Of a DNA stretch of 64,000 nt, positions 53,101 through 62,718 are shown one piece after another. The translations under genes were made by a program, and so were the position numbers. Source of the stretch: Nothopassalora personata (lineage: Eukaryota > Ascomycota > Dothideomycetes > Mycosphaerellales > Mycosphaerellaceae); contig CM066292.1 in the NCBI GenBank assembly GCA_033816765.1, positions 4,402,001 to 4,466,000 on the forward strand. The letters run 5' to 3'. The number at the start of each line of letters is the position of its first letter. Positions within the stretch are counted from its first letter, which is position 1. Below the pieces are notes generated by a model, which ran no database searches, was not told the DNA's origin, and saw nothing but the letters and a program-made list of their open reading frames with translations.

Positions 53101-53612
53101 ATACTCTTAAGGAAGTGCACAAAGAAACACGCAAGGCGATCGAAGATGCACAACGAAAACTGTCTCAACAACGGCAGGACACGAGAAAAATGGCACCTCT
53201 GCTAAAAGAGGGGGATAAGGTCTATCTCCTCACAAAAAACTTGAGAACAAGAAGACAGACCAAGAAACTGGATCACGTCAAGGTCGGACCATTTTTAATC
53301 GACAAAGTCGTAGGACCAGTTAACTATCGACTACGACTACCACCTGACGCAAAAATCCACCCAGTCTTCCATATCTCCAAGTTGGAACCCGCAGACGCCG
53401 AAACACCCTGCCAGGAGAGCTTCCATTTCGAACCGGAAGCAGAAAACGAATTCGAAGTCGAAAGAATCCTAGATAAGAAAGGTCAGCGATACCTTGTCAA
53501 ATGGAAAGGATACGACGAATCAGAAAATACCTGGGAACCAAAACAAAACCTACGAAACTGTCAGCAAAAGATCCAGGAATACTACAAGACCAAAAAACGG
53601 CCAGCCTACTAG
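50187..53612 (+). CDS. Pol polyprotein of G2 (PR-RT-RNaseH-INT-chromodomain)
   Basis: 1141 residues from ATG 50187, in the -1 frame relative to gag. Protease active site DSGA at 37-40. RT with VQDYRKLNEITIKNRYPLP, KIDLRDAFYAI and YMDD at 396-399. RNase H: IETDASDMAIGACL, DKELLAIVAAMQHW. Integrase: HHCC zinc domain (HHDGPNYGHPG ... CVHCQRNK, about 725-765), DDE core (MDFITKLPPS about 796; FITDRDKLF about 862; HPETDGQTERMNQT about 895). Chromodomain at about 1088-1140 (FEVERILDKKGQRYLVKWKG, WEPKQNL). All motifs are intact, so this copy is probably able to move itself and perhaps G3. The chromodomain probably explains insertion within RIP-mutated heterochromatin. Confidence 0.95.
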   Translation: MSDRRELCNIQAHASTSNTVFQTQAIVNGHKTSVMIDSGAAGNFISESFTRRNGLATLKKKWGYELIAVNGSSLPSVEWETTPLPLAIQQHHENITLDVTDMASHDIVLGMPWLRKHNPVIDWRRGVLTFRECDCVVDIQPAQWQRSLADEARKQLNEIQLAPNRRTEEPPSTGTDTGVGPPGHEVTGSDGSNAPSKNTNISELSIPKEYRKWSRLFEEERGKTALPKHRPWDHKINIQPGKEPPWGPLYQMSEKELQTLREWLKEKLAKGWIRRSTSSAGTPCMFVPKANGKLRLVQDYRKLNEITIKNRYPLPNIEEAQDRLTGSDWYTKIDLRDAFYAIRMAEGEEWKTAFRTRYGLYEFLVMPMGLTNAPASCQDLVNETLRDLLDVCVVAYMDDILVYTKGSLQEHIRQVQDVFERLTQSGFKTAPEKCEFHKKEVKFLGFIISTTGITIDPAKTQSIREWPEPKTVKDVQSFLGLANYNRKFIKDYSKTAAPMTMLTRKDVTWKWGKEQIEAFKKLKEQCASAPTLRLFDGSKEVHIETDASDMAIGACLTQTHDGQRHPVAYYSRKMTTAEQNYDIHDKELLAIVAAMQHWRVYVEGPPKLTILSDHKNLTYFTTTKELTRRQARWSELLGQYKFEIKYTPGRENGRADALSRRSDYMEGKEPVQHKILKTNPDGSLSANTREFNNIVRILGDRDEQFPISQGKYQVPKDREEECIRQHHDGPNYGHPGTSKTMDLIQRSFSFPQMRLKVSRYIKQCVHCQRNKTARHAKYGHLQFRTPPTKPWDEVTMDFITKLPPSKDQVTKQPYDMILVMVDRLTKYAHFIPASETYNAEQLGYLVLDRLIRYHGFPQAFITDRDKLFTSNYWKTLMGTIGIKHKLSTAYHPETDGQTERMNQTLEQYLRHYINYAQDNWVSLLPMAQIALNNHKSETTSTTPFYANFGKNPNLFGTPGSHPQAERAIVTTDTLKEVHKETRKAIEDAQRKLSQQRQDTRKMAPLLKEGDKVYLLTKNLRTRRQTKKLDHVKVGPFLIDKVVGPVNYRLRLPPDAKIHPVFHISKLEPADAETPCQESFHFEPEAENEFEVERILDKKGQRYLVKWKGYDESENTWEPKQNLRNCQQKIQEYYKTKKRPAY
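53592..53597 (-). terminator. possible Pol III terminator (T6) after the tRNA-like unit
   Basis: Six T on the minus strand, 44 nt beyond the 3' end of the tRNA-like unit and inside the last codons of pol. It would end a transcript of about 125 nt starting near 53715. Confidence 0.4.
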
Positions 53613-53641
53613 TCACCGATTGGCGACCAGTCGGCTGGAAG

Positions 53642-53715
53642 CAGCCAGAGTAGGAATCGAACCTACGACCTCAAGAGTGTAGACAGCTTGCGCTCTACCA
53701 CTGAGCTACATGACC
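53642..53715 (-). tRNA. tRNA-like Pol III unit in intact G2 (antisense to pol)
   Basis: A box TAGCTCAGTGG and B box GGTTCGATTCC match the Pol III consensus; D and T arms fold well. The acceptor is weaker here (GGTCATG/TCTGGCT, one mismatch, three wobbles) than in the RIP-mutated copies, and the anticodon arm has a loop of 9-11 nt, so no amino acid is assigned. It lies 29 bp after the pol stop. A captured tRNA or SINE head is the simplest origin; a Pol III promoter firing antisense is possible. Confidence 0.65.
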
Positions 53716-53775
53716 AGGTTTAATAAGGGAAACGGAGAACTTACACGAACATATCTCCTATGAGAAACCAAACAC

Positions 53776-54375
53776 CTATCCACCAGAAGGACCAGCGCTC
53801 GAAGAAGCTGCTGCGGCGTCCTCAAGGGTCGGATATGACCAGAGGGCATCATCCGGAATCATCGAAAGGTCCTCCCAGGAAGGAATCGACATCTGGAAAA
53901 CCCCCTCTAGCTCTTCGGGGCTACCTTCAGGAACGAGAAGACAGGACGAAGGCGCGGAAAAGGCATCGACACCCACGCTCGGCAAACTGCGAAGATCCTC
54001 GAAATCCTTCGCTATCGCCTTTTCCTCCCTGTCCTCAGCAACGCGCAGTTGTTTCCTAAGACGATGCACCTTTGACATCGCCTCTGTCACCTTCTCTTCA
54101 GCCTCATCAAGCTCTCGCTTCAGCTTTCGACGCTGGTTGCGAAGCCGCTCCCACTCAGTCCACGTGACAGTCACGTCACATTTGACACCCTTGCGAACGC
54201 ACTCCGAACAACACCCAAAGCGCACATCCACCACACAACGAGGACTCTTCTTTCCTTCAGGCACTCTGGCCTTTCGACAACCAGAACATGGGGATGGCAT
54301 CTCGCGGCCCTCGGCTTCGATGCCTAGTGCTTGACGTTCGCGGCGCTCCTGACGTGTTAGCCGCTCGCCGCTCAT
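53776..54375 (-). CDS. antisense zinc-cluster coiled-coil protein of G2
   Basis: Opposite strand to gag-pol, between pol and the 3' LTR. From ATG 54375 (MSGERLTRQERRERQALG) it has 199 residues; the frame is open upstream to 54483 inside the LTR, but the first interior ATG is preferred. Cysteines: CSGC, then C 13 residues later, then GCCSECVRKGVKC, giving a final C-x2-C-x6-C as in G3 and G1. Then TEWERLRNQRRKLKREL opens a coiled coil of about 60 residues, followed by an acidic, Trp-containing tail (WEDLSMIPDDALW) that could be an activation domain. No intron is needed. The basic zinc cluster, dimerising coiled coil and acidic tail are the parts of a small fungal transcription factor; this reading is inference. 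Confidence 0.8.
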   Translation of the reverse strand: MSGERLTRQERRERQALGIEAEGREMPSPCSGCRKARVPEGKKSPRCVVDVRFGCCSECVRKGVKCDVTVTWTEWERLRNQRRKLKRELDEAEEKVTEAMSKVHRLRKQLRVAEDREEKAIAKDFEDLRSLPSVGVDAFSAPSSCLLVPEGSPEELEGVFQMSIPSWEDLSMIPDDALWSYPTLEDAAAASSSAGPSGG

Positions 54376-54444
54376 GGTAAAAGATGGGAACTCACAGGAG
54401 AAGGAGGAAAACTCGAGGACGAGTTTCAGCAGGAAGGGGGATGG

Positions 54445-54879
54445 TGTTACGGTTCGGATGAAGGACGGTGCAGGACGTGGCATGGGGAGGAAGAATCAGA
54501 AGACACGAACCAATCGCTAGGAAGAGAAAGGGACCCCACGTCCGGGTCACGTGCACGACCGCGCGCTTAGTGCATGGTCGAACACGACCGCAGAAGTAGC
54601 GTATGGACGTACACGACCACACGACCAGACGACCGGTCGAGTGGACAGACGGACATCTAACACCGGATGGCATACGAACCTCCTTTGTATTTAGGAACGC
54701 TAGAAACCCTTATGGTTCTGATGCGTTCAACTCATGTTACTATCTCACTGATTGGAATACAACTCTTATTCCTATCATTCATCTTCGCTCAGCTTGCTTC
54801 AGCCTCTCCAAAGAATAATACCGCCACGTGACTTGACTTATCTCTCTTTTGAGACTAGCCCTGGAACGAGACAATAACA
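54445..54879 (+). repeat. 3' LTR of G2
   Basis: 435 bp, identical by eye to the 5' LTR, followed by ATACT. Its U3 lies directly upstream of the antisense gene and so could carry that gene's promoter. Confidence 0.95.
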
Positions 54880-57800
54880 ATACTCTAACATTAAATGTAA
54901 CCTATTAATAGGGTAAGGCTACCGAAGTTAGAGCCGTATACGCATAACCTAGGGTATTACTACGGCGCCTTTACGGTTCGGCTGCGACTCGCTAATAACG
55001 CGGGAGTAGAGCGCGTAAGTGACGCTATCTACTACGCGGTACCTATAGGTAGGCTATTAGTAATTTTAGGTAGACCCTAGAGGTACCGCAATTGGATCGT
55101 AAAGAGCGATTATAAGGACTAGTAGTACTACGGTGTAGAGACGCCTACGATTTAGTAGCGTAACGTACGCGAGTTCCTTAAGGATCTCGAGAGCTTAAAG
55201 TAGGTTTATGCGATAAGTGTTCGGGCTATTACTATAGCAGTACCCGAAGGAGAGGGCCCCTCGTAGCCTAAAGAATTTATAGACTTCCGAGATGTATACG
55301 TACCTAATAAGTAGGCGAAGCGTAAGATGCCCGACGGGGTTAAGCATGCGATTAATCTCGTTAAAGAAAAGAAACCCCCTTTTAAGCCGCTGTACTACTA
55401 GTCCTTAACTAAGCTAGAGGCCTTAAAGGAGTACCTTACGTAAGCAATGGAGAAGGGGTAGATTAGGCGATCCGTAAGCGAGGCGGGTGCGCCTATCCTA
55501 TTCATACTAAAGAAGAATAGTACTCTTAGGCTCTATGTAGATTATAGAGGCCTAAATGAGATTATAGTAAAGAACCGGTACCTACTGCCCCTAATTAGTA
55601 AGACCTTAGATAGGCTATAGGGCGCTAGGCTCTTTACTACAATCGACCTATAGAATGCCTACTACCGTATTTCTATTAAGCGAGGAGACGAGTGGAAGAC
55701 TACGTTTCGTACGCGATACAGTTACTACGAGTACTTAGTTATGCCTTTTAGGTTAACTAACGTACTAGCTACCTTTTAGGGGTACATTAATAAGGCCCTT
55801 ACTAGGCTAGTAGATAACATCTACGTAGTCTACCTAGATAACATCCTCATCTATAGCGTAACGCGTAAGGAGCACGTACGAGCCGTACGCGCGGTGCTAG
55901 AGAGGCTACGAAAGTTCGCCCTATTCGCGAACCTAAAGAAGTGTAGCTTCTTCTAGGAGAATGCCGAGTTCCTAGGATTTATCGTAAGCGCCGTAGGCGT
56001 GTCGATAGATAGGAGTAGGGTAGCCGCTATCGAGGAATAGCCTATACCTACGACCTTTTATAACGTCTAGTCCTTCCTTAGGTTTTACAACTTCTACCGG
56101 CGTTTTATAGAAGGATACTTAAGGGTCTATAAGCCCCTAACGGACCTACTAAAGGGATCTAAGGACGGTAAGAAGTAGGGCCCTCTTACGTGGACCTTAA
56201 GCGAAGAGTAGGCGTTTCGATAGCTTAAGGCCGGATTCTTAGGTGTACTAATACTTAGGCACTTCGATCCTACGCTACGTACGCGAGTCGAAACCGACGC
56301 GTTAGGTTTCGCGATCGTAGGTATTATATCCTAATTGTTTAGTACTAAGTGGCATCCTATCGCGTTCTATTTACGTAAGATAATACTAGCCGAGTATAAC
56401 TACGAGACGTACGATTAGGAGCTACTTATAGTAGTTAAGGCTTTTAAGCATTAGAGGCTATACTTAGAGGGCGCTACGTATGCGGTGCGAGTACTAGTCG
56501 ACTACGCTAACCTATAGGGCTTTATAATAGTAAAGTAGCTAAATAGGCGGTAAGCTCGATAGGCTACGTTCCTATAGTCTTTTAATTTTATAGTAGAGCA
56601 TCGGCCGGGTAAGACTAACCTAGCCGATGCGCTATTGCGACGTAGTAACTACGTACGCGTAGCGTAGTAGACGTCGAACTTACTTCCTACGCTATAAAGT
56701 AAGCTGTCTTTCTAAAAGGAATCCCTATTAGGAGAGGACGAGCCTATAGTAAGGCGCGTAACCGCTACCTACGAGAAGATATAGGATGAGGCGACGATAA
56801 TAGCACTAGTAGCCTACGAGCCGTAGGGGACCCGATCGCTACTAGTAAGAGTATACGCTATAATAATGTAGGGCGGCCTAGGTAAACTACTTACACTACT
56901 AATAAAAATCGTGTAGGAGAGAGACGATAGGTGCGTCGTATACTTATCGTAGGCGCCTAGCGAAGGGGACGCTAAGGACTAGCATATAAAAGACGGGTTA
57001 GTCTATCGCGGGAACGCGATTATAGTACCCGAAGACTATGTAGTAAGAGTATAGCTACTCTATATACATTATAACGACCTACTAGTAGGGCACTTTAGTA
57101 AGGTAAAGACTAAAGAGCTACTACGACGTTATTACTAGTAGGAATTACTAAGTAAGGATGTAAGGGAGTATGTTAGAAACTGTAGGGCTTATTAGACCTC
57201 GAAGGCGAGGCGCTATCGACCCTACGGCGAGCTATAGCTACTACCTAGGCTAGACGGTCCGTAGTAGGAAATTACTATGGATTTTATTACGGACCTACCT
57301 CTAAGTACGCGAGCCGGTTACGTATATAATGCGATCCTAGTAATAGTCGATCGCTACTTAAAAATGAGCTTATACATCCCGACGACGAAGACTTGTATAG
57401 CCGTAGAGCTTACGAGGCTCCTACGAGACGAAGTCGTGCGATACTATAGTGTCCCGTTAGGTATAGTAAGCGACCGAGGTCCGGTCTTTACTAGTTAGTT
57501 TTAGAGTAACTTCTACTTCGAGGCGCGTATAAAGCGTAAGCTATCTACGGCCTTTCACCCTTAGACTAACGGCTAAACTAAGAGGGTAAACTAAACCCTC
57601 GAATAATATCTTCGTTATTACTATAGTAACAATTAAACTAAGTGGGCTAAGTGGCTTGCAGTTACTAAATTCGTAGCTAACAATAGTATCTACCTAACAC
57701 TACGGATAAGTCCGTTCGAGATAGCGTACGGTTAGCGACCTAAGATTGCCCCTATACTAACTAGATCTCGAGACGAGACCTAGGGGGGGGAAGTACTAGT

Positions 57801-58471
57801 AGCGGTAATAGCTACGAGTCGTATACGAAAACTACGCGCTATACTCGAGGAGCGATAGAAGGCTATAGTAGAAAGCTAGGCTCGCTACTATAATAAGACC
57901 TACTAAGCTAAGACCTACCGCGTAGGTAACTTAGTCCTATTATTAACGAAGAACCTTAAGTTAGCAGTACTAAAGAAGAAGATAGGTCCGAAGTTTATCG
58001 GCCTATACCGCATTACGGACGCTATCGGTTCGTAGGCGTACCGCCTAGCGCTACTAGCCGACTTAAGGCTCTATAACGTCTTCTATATCTCTCTCCTTGA
58101 GCCGTATATCGGTAGCGATAAGGATGGACCCGTACCCCCTCTAGCTAATAAGGACGGAGAGTATAAGGTAGAGGCAGTACTAGATAGGCGTAAGCGTAAG
58201 GGTAAGCTACAGTACCTAGTCTAGTAGAAGGGCTAGCTAGAGGAGTATAATAGCTAGGAACCAGCGGAGGGCCTCGCGAATACGGATTGTATAGTAGCCG
58301 ACTATAAGGCGTTAAGGAGAAGTAAATAAGACTAGCATAGGAGTACTAGAGCATAAATAAAACTTTTCTTAACTATAAATAAAACAAAAGCTAAAGAGTA
58401 GCGCGCCTACTAGGGGCTACGTAGAGTAGTAGTAGGCGAGGAGCCCGCGAGTAGCGTATAAGGTAAGCGCC

Positions 58472-59409
58472 TTAGTTGTCGTCGCGTAGTAACTTAGGTA
58501 GGAATACCTAGTCGGCGGCGGTAGTATTAATGTTCTACGCCTATAGGAACTAGGACTACGGTTAGTAGGGTACACGTATACGAGGAACATGCGACTTACG
58601 GCGCGGCCGAGTTCGAATAGCCTATTAAGGGCGCGGTTCTACTCCTACTAGAGCGCGAGGGCTACGGCGGCGGGGGCGGCGGTAGTAGTAGCGGCGGCGG
58701 AGGTACGTATACGGGTCTCCCCGGCACGCTTATACTTATAGGCATTAAACTGCCTAATAGCCTATAGAAAGGGTTAGCCGAAGCATAGGAGACGTACTAG
58801 AGCCCCCCCCCCCCGCGAGTAGTAGTCGACTCGTAGGAGCGAAGTAGTAACTTACCTCCGTAATGTCGTTACCTAGCTAGGCACATAGGCGGATCTACTC
58901 TACTAGCTCCTACTACTAGAGGTCTATAGGCGCCTAGCCTATTATAGCCGTAAGGAAGTCGCGCTAGGAGCGCGCGGCGCGTAGACGGCTTACTAGCGAG
59001 GCGATAGCGTAGCTAGTATTAGGCTCGCACTTATGTCTATTACGCCTATAGCGGCCGTACTTCCTTAGGAGCTCGCCGGTAGTAACACTATTATAGTTAT
59101 CGGCTTCGTCTAGTAAGTAGTTAGTATACGAATCGTAGGCGGCGCGCGTAGAGACTTACCCTTAACGAAGTATAGAAGGCACCGTATGTATATATTAATC
59201 CTCTACGAGAGCTTAGTAGCGGGCGAGGGCGTTAGTAGCTACGAGGGGGATGCTAGTCGCTTACGACTACTAGGCGTTCTAGGTACGTCGCGTACTAGAG
59301 CCGCCTAGCGGCGCTCGTCTTCTAAGGCGCTAGTAGTACTATCGCTACTAATGCTATAGAAGGAGGCGGAGCGGCTAGAGGACGGAGGCGAGGAGGGCCC
59401 GTTAGACAT
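58472..59409 (-). pseudogene. RIP-mutated antisense gene of G1
   Basis: Aligns with 20548-21484. The intron borders are still visible, e.g. the ACTTAC donors (as seen on the plus strand) near 58850 and 59153. The stop is TAA for TGA. Near 58940 it has one more base than the intact G1, showing that the deletion is in the younger copy. Many RIP stops; not functional. Confidence 0.7.
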
Positions 59410-59710
59410 AATAATGATAATGCTAGCGAGGCGCTTGCGGTAAGGGTGCGGTGCGGGTACGTAGTAGTAGTGTAGCGGAGGTAGTACGCTAGGGAACGTA
59501 CTAGGAGAATAGGGCTAGGTTAGGCTAGAGTTTTATGCCCCTAACTAGCTACGTCGGTATAGTAACTAAGCCTTACTTACCTACACCTACATAACGACAC
59601 GTACGTAACCCGCATATAGGCCGTATAGCAACTATAGTTCTAGAAGTACGTAGGAACCTCTACGTAGTAACTAGCGAGCTAAGGACAGCTCGTACGGGAG
59701 GAGAGGCAAT

Positions 59711-59906
59711 TGTAAGGGGCAGCCTAGTAGCTAACCCTTATATGTAGCCTTACATATAATATACGGTCGCGACCGGCTACTAAGCCGCACGTGATACGTA
59801 TGCGTATACCTTACGACGCGCAATGCGTCTTAAATAAAAGGCAAGAATTAGTTCATCTACGACTAGTAGGTCGTAGGCGTACTATACATTGCGACATCCC
59901 TTAATA
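59711..59906 (+). repeat. 3' LTR of the RIP-mutated G1
   Basis: 196 bp, ends TTAATA for TTAACA, followed by CTAGG. Confidence 0.88.
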
Positions 59907-61231
59907 CTAGGTAGGTAGCATCTAAAGACTATATCTAGAGGTACTTATGCTAGGAGAGTATAGAACTAGAGATAGAAAGCCCTTACGTAGAGGACTACTA
60001 CGTATAATAGGAGGAGATCGACTATACTATACACTACCCTAGAATATAGCACTAGCGGAGCGAGTATAACCTATACTAGGCTACTAGTAGGTTCTAGATA
60101 GACTAGCGGCACTCTACTATAAGGTCCGTAGAGAGAAGAAGCTATACTTATCGTAATAATTATTAAGAGCGCAGTTAGTATAGTAGCCCTTAAACTATCC
60201 TACAATAGTGTAGTAGCTAGAAAAGGGAAGGTTAGATCTCTCCTTATAGAGGTTATAGGCGCTACCGAAGTGCTAAATAAGATATTCTATAGCGAAAGCC
60301 TATAAGGTAGGAAGGTAGTTCTAACTACTATTAAGGTTTATAGTAATAGTGTTAGAAATACGACCTTAAGGGTCGACTATTATGTAATTAAAATCCTAGG
60401 CAGCCGCGTTAATCTAACACTAGTTCGGTAGATTAGTAATACTACCCTTAGTAGTTAGAAGCTTCTTCTTATAGAAGGTAACCTTAAGGGATGCTATAGT
60501 AAGCTACAAGGTTATATTCTTCTTAGTAATCTTGCGCCTACTCTCGATAATCTGCTTAACTAGTCTAAGTGCCTTAATAAGGGTCTTACGCTTAGAGATC
60601 CTACTAGATATAGGTAGACCCTTTCTACTATTACTAGGAGGACGCTTGTTAGGATCTTAATCGTTACTAGAGCTAGATCTACTACTAAAGACATTACTAG
60701 TACTACTAAACTAGTTTATAGGAGTCTACTTAATAACATCTACTATAACGCTACTTACAAGTTAGTAATACCCTTAAAACACTATTATATATATAGTATA
60801 CCTTGCTAAAAGCTTCTTAAAGAGCTTTAAGAATAGGTATATAGTAGTTGTTAGGGTGTATAAGTGTATATAGTAGTCTAAAAAGGGGGGAAGAGAGGTG
60901 TAAAGTAGTATAAAGTAGAGAGAGTTGTTAGGTAAAGAACTAGCTTCTTTTATACGTACCTACGAGGTTTGTGCGTTACTACCTAGCTAGACCTTCTTAA
61001 GCCGAGAGAACCTTCTGTTTACTTCTAAAAGTAGAAAGATAAGGCCTAAGTGTGTCTAAGAGTAGGTCTCTTACACATACAAATCTAAAAAGATTAGTGT
61101 CCTTAGCATATACTTGCTTATAGTAGAAACCTAGTATCTAGAACTAGTAAAGGTATTTAAGACTAATATAGTAATATAGGTAATATTAAGTTAATTAGAC
61201 TGTCTTTATAGTAGTTAGTCTAAAAGGGGAG
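59907..61231. other. unidentified RIP-mutated segment inside Copia (right part)
   Basis: Continues 45541-46153 across the G1 insertion and ends at the Copia polypurine tract. No recognisable domain; dense stops. It may be another old insertion or an unusual long 3' extension of this Copia. Confidence 0.4.
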
Positions 61232-61407
61232 TGTTATAAATCAGGTGACTAAGGGCTATATTAGTCAGGACTTAGCACATACACACTATATTACACTGTT
61301 TTCTGTAGCTAGATAGTCTTACACTGTGTAGCAATTTATAAGGGTAACTAATCCACCCTATCGTTTCAATCTAGAAGCTTGTACTCGTCAAATACCTAAA
61401 TACAACA
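61232..61407 (+). repeat. 3' LTR of Copia
   Basis: 176 bp, TGTTATAAATCAGG...TACAACA, followed by TGTAG. The first 50 bp are more RIP-mutated than the rest. Confidence 0.9.
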
Positions 61408-61412
61408 TGTAG

Positions 61413-62718
61413 TTCTGTCGCCGAGACATACTCCCGAAGCTCTTCATGGTCGTTACTGCCACCAGCAACAACACATCTTCAAATCGCTGATGAGCCAGCG
61501 TCTGGACGTGGTCCACAATCAGTGGGCCTCTGATGTAGCAGCCTTGACGGAGTGTGGTCAGTTACATTAACCGGTCGAGCAATTCGCTTAGACGACGTCT
61601 TCCAGAAGCCCCGAGACACTGTCACCCTGCGTTTACGTGCTTTGATATTGCTGCCTGGCTCGCCGGGAATACGTTATAGTGCTGCGCTCCAATTTTGCGG
61701 CAGAGCTCGGATAGTGTACCTCGAAGCCATCATTCAGGAACTGGTACAGAAAGCACTTCTCCAGGAAATGGCAAGCGGCATTTACATTTCAAAATGTACC
61801 GTGATGCAGCAATGTCGATGACGGGGAAAGGAGAAGAAGGAGACTACTTCTAAACCGCTTATGGACGTGCCAGCTTTCATACGCCGACCTCGAGGCTTTT
61901 CGCAGATGTTCTGAATACTTCTCCTTATGTGGTGGTTGTTATAGGAAAGACTTACTACCTCGTGTTGCTCGTTCGAGAGCATCGCCATACATGATGACAT
62001 CGGGCACATTTACCGGCCCCGCTCGCCCCCTCCCCCCACTTTCGACCAACAACGTGGTAGTGAATGACTCAAGGACCTTCAAACCTTCTGGCCTTCTGGC
62101 CTTCCAAGCCACATCTTGCATGTATGCAGCAGCTTTCCCCTCATCAGAAGTAGGGGAGCAGATTGCAAGCTATATATTGTATTCTAGCTTCAGCACTCAC
62201 ACCATCACGTGAACACACCGCGTTCGTAGTTCAAGGTATACTTACCTGCACCTTGACAGCGATGGAAATCCTCCTAATATAGCCAACACAGGGTAGAATT
62301 CAAGGCATGTGCGAGCGAGCCCTTGATGTGTTGATATGAATATGGCTAACTTCCGTTCAGCTTCCCATTCCATCACGGATGTGCTTGAGGACCGAGTTCG
62401 TGAGTAAATCACTCATCACACCACGTTTCACCCGTCTCACTTCATATCAGGAGTCTCGGCGGACGCATTGAAATGTACTTTTGCTCGTTTTAAACGCATC
62501 GATGATAACGGCAGCCGGATCACTTTTTACCCTCGTCGTGGTGGAGATAAAACGACAACCATCATCTTTTGAAATCCTTTCTGTCATTCACATCTAATGC
62601 TCTGCATACACTCATCAAATGCCTCGGATCCCACGCCCTCGTAATCGCTTCTGGTATGAATCATCTAAACACCACCCAGCGCCGCGCCATGCAACAAAGA
62701 CTCATTACCGCTCATGCT
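61413..62718. other. host DNA with unidentified gene fragments
   Basis: Rejoins 32912 once Copia is removed. On the minus strand there are coding-like pieces: LRQGCYIRGPLIVDHVQTLA near 61480-61550 and EGLKVLESFTTTLLVESGGR near 62030-62090 followed by a GTAAGTC donor-like site. They may be exons of a decayed or multi-exon gene that I do not recognise. The last 500 bp hold the terminator side of the DnaJ gene. Confidence 0.3.

Larger units (their letters stand above)
47714..54879 (+). mobile_element. G2: intact chromodomain Gypsy retrotransposon
   Basis: 7166 bp, 435-bp LTRs identical by eye, target duplication ATACT (47709-47713 and 54880-54884). It carries gag, pol in the -1 frame, an antisense tRNA-like unit, an antisense zinc-cluster gene and the polypurine tract AGGAAGGGGGATGG before the 3' LTR. 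No RIP, though it lies in a RIP-mutated G1, and two RIP-mutated copies of its own family lie in this window. Confidence 0.96.
47559..58329 (+). pseudogene. RIP-mutated pol of G1, in two parts
   Basis: 47559-47713 and 54885-58329 align with pol 16715-20413. Short open stretches remain, such as the integrase core around 57277-57498 (MDFITDLPLSTRAG ... IVSDRGPVFTS), but stops occur throughout. The chromodomain end is near 58170-58320. Not functional. Confidence 0.9.
46154..59906 (+). mobile_element. RIP-mutated G1 Gypsy, split by intact G2
   Basis: LTRs 46154-46349 and 59711-59906 (196 bp) and target duplication CTAGG (46149-46153 and 59907-59911). Collinear with the intact G1 except for CpA-to-TpA changes, a single copy of the 99-bp junction unit, and the G2 insertion (47714-54879) in the protease region. 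Confidence 0.92.
32918..61407 (+). mobile_element. RIP-mutated Copia retrotransposon with nested insertions
   Basis: 176-bp LTRs at 32918-33093 and 61232-61407 and target duplication TGTAG (32913-32917 and 61408-61412). Its own sequence is 33094-36050, 43471-46153 and 59907-61231; the rest is nested G2 (36051-43470) and G1 (46154-59906). Order of domains: Gag knuckle, protease-like, integrase, then RT and RNase H, the Copia order. The polypurine tract AAAAGGGGAG lies before the 3' LTR. All frames are full of TAG and TAA. Confidence 0.92.

Noticed and set aside
53642..53715. Ordinary host tRNA gene
   Set aside because: The anticodon loop does not fit seven bases, the acceptor is imperfect, and the unit recurs at the same position in three copies of one retrotransposon.
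57277..57498. Open frame with integrase core motifs
   Set aside because: A stop-free stretch of a RIP-mutated pol; stops on both sides leave no functional protein.
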